Below are positions 9,337-15,200 of a stretch of 64,000 nucleotides of DNA, in pieces. Below the pieces are notes generated by a model that did not search any database, was not told the origin of the DNA, and worked only from the letters and a program-made list of their open reading frames with translations. The DNA comes from Gammaproteobacteria bacterium (GTDB taxonomy: Bacteria; Pseudomonadota; Gammaproteobacteria; JACKNK01): contig JACKNK010000003.1 of assembly GCA_024234955.1 (NCBI GenBank), forward strand, positions 372,001 to 436,000, written 5' to 3'. Each line of letters opens with the position of its first letter. The stretch's first letter is position 1. The translations under genes and the position numbers were made by a program.

Positions 9337-10586
9337 CGGTCAACCTCCCCGAAAACGAGGTCCTGGGTACCGATGACGGCCACCACGTCGGCCAACATGT
9401 GGCCACGGACCATTTCATCGAGACCGGAAATATGGACAAAGCCCGGAGCACGAATCTTCACGCGATAGGGCTTGTTGGCACCGTCCGAGATCATGTAGAT
9501 GCCGAACTCGCCCTTGGGATGCTCAACCGCTGAGTAGGCTTCGCCCTGCGGCAGGCAGTAACCTTCGGTGAACAACTTGAAGTGGTGGATCAGGGCTTCC
9601 ATATCGCCCTTCATGTCGGTGCGGCTCGGCGGCGCCACCTTGGAACCTTCCGGCATGACCGGACCGGCGTTCACGCGCAGCCAATCGATACACTGCTTGA
9701 TGATGTGATTCGACTGACGCATCTCTTCCATGCGCACCAGATAGCGGTCGTAGCAATCGCCGTTGACGCCGACCGGAATATCGAAATCGACCTGGTCGTA
9801 AACTTCATAGGGCTGTTTCTTGCGCAGATCCCACGCGACCCCTGAGCCACGCAGCATCGGCCCGGTAAAGCCCAGAGCAATAGCACGATCGGGATCGACG
9901 ACACCGATACCGACGGTGCGCTGCTTCCAGATACGGTTATCAGTCAGCAGGGTTTCGTATTCATCGACGTTGGCAGGAAACCGCGCACAGAAATCGTCGA
10001 GAAAATCGAGCAGTGAACCTTCTCGGTTCGCGTTGAGCTTGCTGACCTCGGACTCGGAACGCCACTTCGACGCCTGATATTTCGGCATCGAGTCCGGCAG
10101 ATCGCGATACACCCCACCCGGACGGTAATAGGTCGCGTGCAGACGCGCACCCGAGACCGCCTCGTAGCAGTCCATCAGGTCCTCGCGCTCCCGGAAGGCA
10201 TACAGGAACAAGGTCATTGCGCCGATATCAAGGGCATGCGCACCCAACCACAGCAGATGGTTCAGGATGCGGGTGACCTCGTCGAACATCACCCGGATGT
10301 ACTGAGCCCGCAACGGGACGTCGATACCCGCCAGCTTCTCGACCGCCATCACGTAGGCGTGCTCGTTGCACATCATGGAGACGTAATCGAGACGATCCAT
10401 GTAACCGATGGACTGGTTATAAGGCTTGCTCTCCGCCAGCTTCTCGGTACCGCGATGCAACAGACCGATATGCGGATCGGCGCGCTGAATGACCTCGCCA
10501 TCCATCTCCAGAACCAGGCGCAACACACCGTGCGCAGCGGGATGCTGGGGGCCAAAGTTCAGCGTCATATTCTGGATTTCAGCCAT
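9333..10586 (-). CDS. nuoD: NADH-quinone oxidoreductase subunit D
   Basis: NuoD forms the quinone-reduction site together with NuoB and derives from the large subunit of [NiFe] hydrogenases. The chosen ATG at 10586 gives MAEIQNMTLNFGPQHPAAHGVLR, the usual N-terminus of 417-residue NuoD; a longer frame begins at 10604. The GPQHPAAHG motif carries the conserved histidines near the quinone headgroup. NuoC is a separate upstream gene that overlaps by eight bases, unlike the fused nuoCD of enterobacteria. Confidence 0.97.
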   Translation of the reverse strand: MAEIQNMTLNFGPQHPAAHGVLRLVLEMDGEVIQRADPHIGLLHRGTEKLAESKPYNQSIGYMDRLDYVSMMCNEHAYVMAVEKLAGIDVPLRAQYIRVMFDEVTRILNHLLWLGAHALDIGAMTLFLYAFREREDLMDCYEAVSGARLHATYYRPGGVYRDLPDSMPKYQASKWRSESEVSKLNANREGSLLDFLDDFCARFPANVDEYETLLTDNRIWKQRTVGIGVVDPDRAIALGFTGPMLRGSGVAWDLRKKQPYEVYDQVDFDIPVGVNGDCYDRYLVRMEEMRQSNHIIKQCIDWLRVNAGPVMPEGSKVAPPSRTDMKGDMEALIHHFKLFTEGYCLPQGEAYSAVEHPKGEFGIYMISDGANKPYRVKIRAPGFVHISGLDEMVRGHMLADVVAVIGTQDLVFGEVDR

Positions 10587-11277
10587 CGGCCTTATCTCCC
10601 GCATCGTTCGGAGCCACCGCTCCGTAACGACTGTCGTGACGAATCACACGCGGCACCAGGGTACGCGGATCGATGGACACCGGCTCATAGATGACACGAC
10701 CCTTGGTGGCGTCATAACGCACCTCGACATGCCCGGAAAGTGGAAAGTCCTTGCGGAATGGGTGCCCGACAAAACCGTAATCGGTAAGGATGCGGCGCAA
10801 ATCCGGATGGCCATCGAAGAGGATGCCGAACAGATCGAACGCCTCGCGCTCAAACCAGTTCGCCGCCGGCCAGATGTCCACCACCGAGGCAATCACCGGG
10901 AAGGCATCATCCGGCAGAAACACTTTGACCCGCAGGCGCTGATTCCGGGTCACTGACATCAGGTGATAAACCACCGCAAAGCGACGCTCGTTGCGAACTG
11001 CCTTGGCATCCTGCCCGGCCTGGCGGCCACGACTGAAACCGCTGCCACTAACCGACTCGGTTTCCCACTCGACCGCACCGTAGGCGGCGTAATCGACACC
11101 ACACAGATCGATGAGCTGCTTGAATTCGAAATCAGGCTCATCGCGCAAGGCCGTCATGACTTCTACCACCACGGTCGCCGGAACCTCCAGCGTGGTCTCC
11201 CCCAAGGCTTCGACACATCGCAGCGAATGCGTGGGGAATCGATCCTGGAGACGCGCGGAGAGAGTATTGTCAGACAA
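10579..11277 (-). CDS. nuoC: NADH-quinone oxidoreductase subunit C (probable TTG start)
   Basis: NuoC is a peripheral subunit that packs against NuoD and NuoB. The family core is clear: LIDLCGVDY, the VKVFLPDDAFPVIASVVDIWPAANWFEREAFDLFGI region, and FEGHPDLRRIL-type LFDGHPDLRRILTDYGF. The open frame extends up to 11394, but that would run across the end of nuoB. A TTG at 11277 preceded by GGGGAGATCATC fits best and gives 232 residues with 14 bases after the nuoB stop. No ATG lies in a suitable position, so the TTG start is inferred from spacing and the ribosome-binding site. Confidence 0.92.
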   Translation of the reverse strand: MSDNTLSARLQDRFPTHSLRCVEALGETTLEVPATVVVEVMTALRDEPDFEFKQLIDLCGVDYAAYGAVEWETESVSGSGFSRGRQAGQDAKAVRNERRFAVVYHLMSVTRNQRLRVKVFLPDDAFPVIASVVDIWPAANWFEREAFDLFGILFDGHPDLRRILTDYGFVGHPFRKDFPLSGHVEVRYDATKGRVIYEPVSIDPRTLVPRVIRHDSRYGAVAPNDAGDKADG

Positions 11278-11291
11278 GATGATCTCCCCGG

Positions 11292-11786
11292 TTACGCGGC
11301 ATTGGCCGGTGTACGAGCAATGGTATTGGTACGGCGAATCTTGTTCTGCAACTGCAGGATGCCGTACAGCAACGCCTCGGCAGTCGGCGGACAACCTGGC
11401 ACATAGATATCGACGGGCACCACGCGGTCACAGCCACGAACCACCGCGTAGGAATAATGGTAGTAACCGCCGCCGTTCGCGCAGGAACCCATTGAGATGA
11501 CCCAACGAGGTTCCGCCATCTGGTCGTAAACCTTGCGCAGCGCAGGCGCCATCTTGTTGGTCAAGGTACCCGCCACGATCATCACGTCGGACTGACGCGG
11601 ACTCGGGCGGAAAATAATGCCGAAGCGATCCAGGTCGTAGCGCGACGCACCCGCCTGCATCATCTCCACCGCGCAACAGGCCAACCCGAAAGTCATCGGC
11701 CAGAGCGAACCGGTGCGCGCCCAATTGATAAGCTTGTCGGCAGAAGTGGTTACAAACCCCTTCTCCAGGACGCCTTCTATTCCCAT
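11292..11786 (-). CDS. nuoB: NADH-quinone oxidoreductase subunit B, [4Fe-4S] N2
   Basis: NuoB holds cluster N2, the last iron-sulfur centre before quinone. The ATG at 11786 gives MGIEGVLEKGFVTTSADKLI and 164 residues, overlapping nuoA by ten bases. The cluster ligands are the tandem cysteines in LACCAVEMM near residue 35, GSCANGGGYYHYSY near 100 and YVPGCPPTAEALLYG near 130. All four are present. The longer open frame up to 11897 would lie inside nuoA and was not used. Confidence 0.97.
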   Translation of the reverse strand: MGIEGVLEKGFVTTSADKLINWARTGSLWPMTFGLACCAVEMMQAGASRYDLDRFGIIFRPSPRQSDVMIVAGTLTNKMAPALRKVYDQMAEPRWVISMGSCANGGGYYHYSYAVVRGCDRVVPVDIYVPGCPPTAEALLYGILQLQNKIRRTNTIARTPANAA

Positions 11787-12148
11787 TCCAAGGCCCCTTT
11801 CTTCCACTCGTAGATAAAGCCGATCACCAGGACACCAAGGAACACACCCATCGCAACCAGACCGAACAGGCCAATCTGATCGAGCACCACCGACCACGGA
11901 AACAGGAAGGCGATCTCAAGGTCGAAGATGATGAACAGAATCGCGACCAGGTAATAACGCACATCGAATTTGATGCGCGAATCCTCGAACGGCTCAAACC
12001 CGCACTCGTAAGCAGAGACCTTCTCATCATCCGGCTTGCGCGGACCGAGAATGAAACCGGCGAGCATCGGACCGATCCCGAAACCCAGGCCAATCATCAG
12101 AAAGATCAGCACCGGCAAATAATTGTCCAGCATGAGCGCGTCTGGCAT
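11777..12148 (-). CDS. nuoA: NADH-quinone oxidoreductase subunit A
   Basis: NuoA is a three-helix membrane subunit of complex I near the quinone cavity. The chosen ATG at 12148 follows GGTGGAG by nine bases and gives 123 residues (MPDALMLDNYLPVLIFL). The conserved cysteine-containing loop YECGFEPFEDSRIKFDVRYYLVAILFIIFDLEIAFLFPW is split by the family as expected; its Cys, acidic and RxxFDVRYY residues are all visible. An alternative ATG lies five codons in. It is the first gene of the operon. Confidence 0.95.
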   Translation of the reverse strand: MPDALMLDNYLPVLIFLMIGLGFGIGPMLAGFILGPRKPDDEKVSAYECGFEPFEDSRIKFDVRYYLVAILFIIFDLEIAFLFPWSVVLDQIGLFGLVAMGVFLGVLVIGFIYEWKKGALEWE

Positions 12149-12244
12149 TGCGTTCGACTCCACCTGCGGTGTTCGCGGCACATGACGTGCAATGAAAGCA
12201 GCCTTGGTAATGTAGTTATGGGCCACAACGCGAAAAGGTGACGC

Positions 12245-12274
12245 AGTCTAGCCGAGCGCGAAACTAGGCGTCAA
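12245..12274 (-). promoter_or_regulatory. Candidate sigma-70 promoter for the nuo operon
   Basis: On the minus strand TTGACG (12269-12274) is followed after 18 bases by TAGACT (12245-12250), a fair match to -35 and -10 consensus. It is about 100 bases upstream of the nuoA start, with an AT-rich segment just before the -35. This is the only good candidate before the first nuo gene. It was found by eye and is not proven. Confidence 0.45.
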
Positions 12275-12380
12275 GTTGACAAAAAGTCGGATTTTTCTTG
12301 ATTTTCAGTCACTTAACAAAATTGTCATGACAGGGTCATAGGTCATTTTTATGACTTGCACGAAACCTGTACTGCGCCCA

Positions 12381-12427
12381 AAAAAACAAATGGCGGGCAG
12401 ATCGATCGACCTGCCCGCCATTTGTTT
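12381..12427 (-). terminator. Strong intrinsic terminator after tRNA-Leu
   Basis: A perfect 17-bp stem (12384-12400 with 12411-12427) surrounds a 10-base loop; the core is GGCGGGCAG/CTGCCCGCC. Read on the minus strand the stem ends in TTTGTTTTTT. It lies about 40 bases beyond the 3' end of the tRNA gene and ends the tpiA-secG-tRNA transcript before nuoA. Confidence 0.85.
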
Positions 12428-12464
12428 GCCCGCCCGGGAAAACACCCCGGACGACTGCTTTGTA

Positions 12465-12549
12465 TGGTACCGACGGCCGGACTCGAACCGGCACGGCTTG
12501 CGCCACTACCCCCTCAAGATAGCGTGTCTACCAATTCCACCACGTCGGC
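12465..12549 (-). tRNA. tRNA-Leu (anticodon GAG)
   Basis: The minus strand from 12549 reads GCCGACGTGGTGGAATTGG and folds into a class II tRNA with an 85-base length and encoded CCA. The acceptor stem is GCCGACG with CGTCGGT, the anticodon stem is CTATC with GGTAG, and the loop TTGAGGG gives anticodon GAG. The long variable arm and GGTTCGAGTCC T-arm are intact. It closely resembles E. coli leuU, including its place just after secG. It reads CUC and CUU leucine codons. Confidence 0.97.
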
Positions 12550-12565
12550 AAAACTCAACACTCAC

Positions 12566-12937
12566 TTACTGGGCCGGAGCCACAGGCACATCGGAAGGCG
12601 TCACCGGCACATCGATCGGCGCGGAGGGCAACTGCGCCGGCTGCCCGACCACTTCCGTTGAAACTTCAGCCGGGACCAACTGCTCAGTGACGCTGGTCGG
12701 TGCCGCAGTGTTACCAAACAGATACGCCAGAGCCAGGCTGGTGATGAAAAACAAGGTTGCCAGAATCGCCGTGGCGCGACTCAGGAAATTGCTCGAGCCC
12801 TGAGCACCGAAAACGGTTGCCGAAGCACCACTTCCGAACGCAGCGCCCGCATCGGCACCCTTGCCGTGCTGCATCAGCACCAGACCGATCAGGGCCAGCG
12901 CGATCAGCACATGCAGACCGAGGACGATCTGATGCAT
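12566..12937 (-). CDS. secG: Preprotein translocase subunit SecG
   Basis: SecG is the small two-helix partner of SecY and SecE in the protein-export channel. The 123-residue product starts MHQIVLGLHVLIALALIGLVLMQHGKGADAGAAFGSGAS, which contains the conserved cytoplasmic loop, followed by a second helix (ATLFFITSLALAYLFG). The C-terminal 45 residues are Pro, Val and Ala rich and low in complexity, as is common. It lies five bases after tpiA and 16 before the tRNA, the standard gammaproteobacterial arrangement. Confidence 0.96.
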   Translation of the reverse strand: MHQIVLGLHVLIALALIGLVLMQHGKGADAGAAFGSGASATVFGAQGSSNFLSRATAILATLFFITSLALAYLFGNTAAPTSVTEQLVPAEVSTEVVGQPAQLPSAPIDVPVTPSDVPVAPAQ

Positions 12938-12942
12938 TTCGT

Positions 12943-13692
12943 TCAGCCTCCGGCGCGGCAGATGCCGAGAAAGTCTTCCGCGACCAGAGAAGCGCCGCCG
13001 ATCAGACCCCCATCGATATCCGCCTGAGAGATAAGTTCCGCCGCGTTGTCCGGCTTCATGCTGCCGCCATAAAGAATCTGCAACCCCTCAGCGACACCCG
13101 CATCCAGGGCGGCAATCTTGCCGCGAATGAATGCGTGAACATCCTGCGCCTGCTCCGGACTGGCGGTCATGCCGGTACCGATCGCCCAGACCGGCTCATA
13201 GGCCACCACGGCGTTCGCCAGCGCGGCCACACCTTCGAGGGCGATCACCGCATCCAGCTGACGCGCAACCACATCTTCGGTAACACCGCTCTGACGCTCC
13301 TCCAGACTCTCACCGACACAAAGGATCGGGGTCAGACCGTGGCGACGCGCCGCCGCAAACTTCTTCGCAGTGTCGGCATCGGCTTCGCCATAAAGGCTGC
13401 GACGCTCGGAATGCCCGACGATGACGTATTTTCCACCGAAGTCATTCAACATAGGTCCGGACACCTCACCGGTGTACGCACCCGCGTCTTCGGTTGCAAT
13501 GTCCTGCGCGCCATAACCGATGGAGCTGCCAGCGAGCTGGGTCTGCACATCCGCCAGATAGACGTACGGGGCACACACGGCAACCTGGGCTTTCACATCG
13601 CCCATGCCGGCCTTGATGCCGTCCAGCAGACCTTTAATGCTTTCGCGAGAACCATTCATTTTCCAGTTCCCGGCTACGAGCACCTGACGCAT
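12943..13692 (-). CDS. tpiA: Triosephosphate isomerase
   Basis: TpiA interconverts dihydroxyacetone phosphate and glyceraldehyde 3-phosphate in glycolysis, gluconeogenesis and the Calvin cycle. The 249-residue protein is a single TIM barrel. Catalytic residues are visible: the N-terminal lysine in GNWKMNG, the histidine in VIVGHSERR, and the glutamate in AYEPVWAIGTG; the phosphate loop is LYGGSMKPDN. A candidate promoter lies just upstream, overlapping the msrQ stop. It heads the tpiA-secG-tRNA-Leu unit. Confidence 0.98.
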   Translation of the reverse strand: MRQVLVAGNWKMNGSRESIKGLLDGIKAGMGDVKAQVAVCAPYVYLADVQTQLAGSSIGYGAQDIATEDAGAYTGEVSGPMLNDFGGKYVIVGHSERRSLYGEADADTAKKFAAARRHGLTPILCVGESLEERQSGVTEDVVARQLDAVIALEGVAALANAVVAYEPVWAIGTGMTASPEQAQDVHAFIRGKIAALDAGVAEGLQILYGGSMKPDNAAELISQADIDGGLIGGASLVAEDFLGICRAGG

Positions 13693-13732
13693 AACACCCT
13701 CTCTCGATCACGCGGTTTTCAAAGAGCGGCGC

Positions 13733-13761
13733 ACTTTACCCGCGCCCCCCCCAAAGATCAA
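13733..13761 (-). promoter_or_regulatory. Candidate sigma-70 promoter for tpiA
   Basis: On the minus strand TTGATC (13756-13761) and TAAAGT (13733-13738) are spaced by 17 bases. The -35 overlaps the end of msrQ. Transcription would start about 35 bases before the tpiA ATG. The match is good by eye but unproven. Confidence 0.5.
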
Positions 13762-14390
13762 TTGGCGAAAACGCCGTTTCTCCATCGTTCCATACGCGCG
13801 ACCATCGCCGGTGTGCGCAGTGTCAACAATCCGATCAACACCAAACCGTAAACCACCGGTTCCCGCCAATCCGCCTTGACCAACCACAGGAAATGCAGAA
13901 CCCCCAGAACCGCAATCAGATACACGGCCTGATGGAGCTGACGCCAGCGTCGACCCAGCCGCCGGATCATCGCGTCGGTCGAGGTGATCGCCAGCGGCAC
14001 CAACAGAACGAAAGCGACAAACCCAACGGTGATATAGGGACGTTTAATGATGTCCGTGACGATCTCCTGCCAATCGAAAAAGTGGTCCAGGATCAACCAG
14101 ATCGCAAAATGGATACTGACGTAGAAGAACGCATACAACCCCAACATGCGCCGCACCCGCAGGATGCGGCTCCATCCGGTAAGGCGTCGAAACGGGGTGA
14201 TTGCCAAGGTCAGCAACAGGAACCGCAAGCCCCAGCTCCCGGTGCGATGCGTGATGGCCTCCACCGGATTGGCGCCCAAGCCGCCATGCCATGCATCCCA
14301 GACCATCCACAACAGGGGCAATAACGCCAACACGAACACAATCGGCTTGAGCCGGGCGATGAAGAATGTCGATACAGGCTGAAAAGTCAC
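13758..14390 (-). CDS. msrQ: MsrQ-type heme-binding membrane protein (YedZ family)
   Basis: MsrQ is the heme b membrane subunit that passes quinone electrons to the periplasmic methionine-sulfoxide reductase MsrP. The product has about six helices and the ferric-reductase-like histidines in AITHRTGSWGLRFLLLTLAITPFRR, YAFFYVSIHFAIW and WRQLHQAVYLIAVLGVLHFLW. The open frame runs to 14558 but its first 56 residues come from a repeat element. I place the start at GTG 14390, nine bases after AAGGAG, giving 210 residues, normal for MsrQ (about 200). No msrP is adjacent, which is unusual. Confidence 0.88.
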   Translation of the reverse strand: MTFQPVSTFFIARLKPIVFVLALLPLLWMVWDAWHGGLGANPVEAITHRTGSWGLRFLLLTLAITPFRRLTGWSRILRVRRMLGLYAFFYVSIHFAIWLILDHFFDWQEIVTDIIKRPYITVGFVAFVLLVPLAITSTDAMIRRLGRRWRQLHQAVYLIAVLGVLHFLWLVKADWREPVVYGLVLIGLLTLRTPAMVARMERWRNGVFAN

Positions 14391-14407
14391 GAAACCAGAC
14401 TCCTTAG

Positions 14408-14569
14408 GGGAACCTCTGATCGAATCATTCACGGACGTCTGAAGCCCGAAATTGCCGCTTTCTGCGTTGCGAAACTTGGCAATAGACCAGCTATTTCCTG
14501 CGTTCCGCGCCTTGAACGCGACAATTTCAGCCATTCCGCTGAACCGTGCCTGATTCAATCAGAGGTTCC
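14408..14569. mobile_element. MITE-like element, copy 1
   Basis: This 162-base non-coding element begins GGGAACCTCTGATCGAATCA and ends TGATTCAATCAGAGGTTCC. The 26-base termini match at 23 positions when one is reverse-complemented. The two halves continue to pair imperfectly towards the centre (AATAG/CTATT), so the whole unit can fold as one long hairpin. It is flanked by TTAG on both sides (14404-14407 and 14570-14573), a target duplication fitting the YTAR pattern of IS5-group elements. Copy 2 lies at 37716-37876 and differs at about eight positions. No transposase is encoded, so a full-length relative would have to move it. Confidence 0.88.
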
Positions 14570-14681
14570 TTAGGTTTATCCCACCGAAGCACACCATAGG
14601 CGCCCATCGAAGACCGGAAGATGGCACGCATCCTCGCGGCTGCTACCATCCAGGCTGCCCCGGTAAAACGGAAACCCGCCC

Positions 14682-15200
14682 GTGTTCGTCCGCCTGTTAC
14701 TGATCGTCGCACTGCTTGGCGCGATTTACTTCTTTCTGCGTTGGTTCGCGCGCACGCCACCGGAAAAGGTGGGCCAGCTCCTGCGTCGCAGCGGCTTCAC
14801 CCTGTTTCTGGTGGTTATCGTGTTCCTGGCCCTGACCGGGAGACTGAACTGGATCTTCGCACTGATCGCGGCACTGCTGCCCTGGATGCAGCGCGCCTTG
14901 GGATTGTTGCGGCTTGTGCCACTGTTCCAACGCCTCTACCAGCAGTTTCGCGGACAGGCCTCCACCGGACAGAGCGACCGCGACCCGAATCGGCCCCCGC
15001 CTTCCGGTGCGGGTGGTTCGATGACCGAAGCGGATGCCTACGAAGCCCTTGGACTCAAACCCGGCGCCGGTCGTGACGAGATCATCAACGCCCACCGCAA
15101 GCTGATGCAGAAGCTGCACCCCGATCGCGGCGGCAATGACTGGCTGGCGTCGCGCATCAACCAAGCCCGCGACCTGCTGCTCGCCAAGACCAAGGTGTGA
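14682..15200 (+). CDS. Membrane-anchored J-domain (DnaJ-like) co-chaperone
   Basis: The 172-residue protein has two N-terminal hydrophobic helices (VRLLLIVALLGAIYFFL and FTLFLVVIVFLALTG, plus a third weak one), a Gly/Pro/Gln-rich linker, and a C-terminal J domain from about residue 115. The J domain has the HPD motif in KLMQKLHPDRGGND, required for stimulating Hsp70 ATPase. The start is GTG at 14682. It probably recruits DnaK to the inner membrane, but its client is unknown. The stop overlaps the hypF start by four bases, so the two are likely co-translated. Confidence 0.85.
   Translation: MFVRLLLIVALLGAIYFFLRWFARTPPEKVGQLLRRSGFTLFLVVIVFLALTGRLNWIFALIAALLPWMQRALGLLRLVPLFQRLYQQFRGQASTGQSDRDPNRPPPSGAGGSMTEADAYEALGLKPGAGRDEIINAHRKLMQKLHPDRGGNDWLASRINQARDLLLAKTKV

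Larger units (their letters stand above)
12149..12464. other. Intergenic region between tRNA-Leu and nuoA
   Basis: This 316-base stretch holds no credible gene. From the nuoA side it contains a candidate sigma-70 promoter (12245-12274), an AT-rich segment (about 12280-12360) that could carry upstream promoter or regulator sites, and a strong terminator hairpin (12381-12427). It therefore separates the tpiA-secG-tRNA unit from the nuo operon. Confidence 0.7.

Noticed and set aside
7576..9468. 630-codon plus-strand open frame opposite nuoF and nuoE
   Set aside because: The composition is rich in Arg, His, Gln and Asp, as expected of an antisense frame. It runs across two well-supported genes on the other strand.
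14391..14558. N-terminal extension of msrQ by 56 residues
   Set aside because: These codons are translated MITE sequence plus a short spacer. A GTG with a good ribosome-binding site at 14390 gives the normal MsrQ length.
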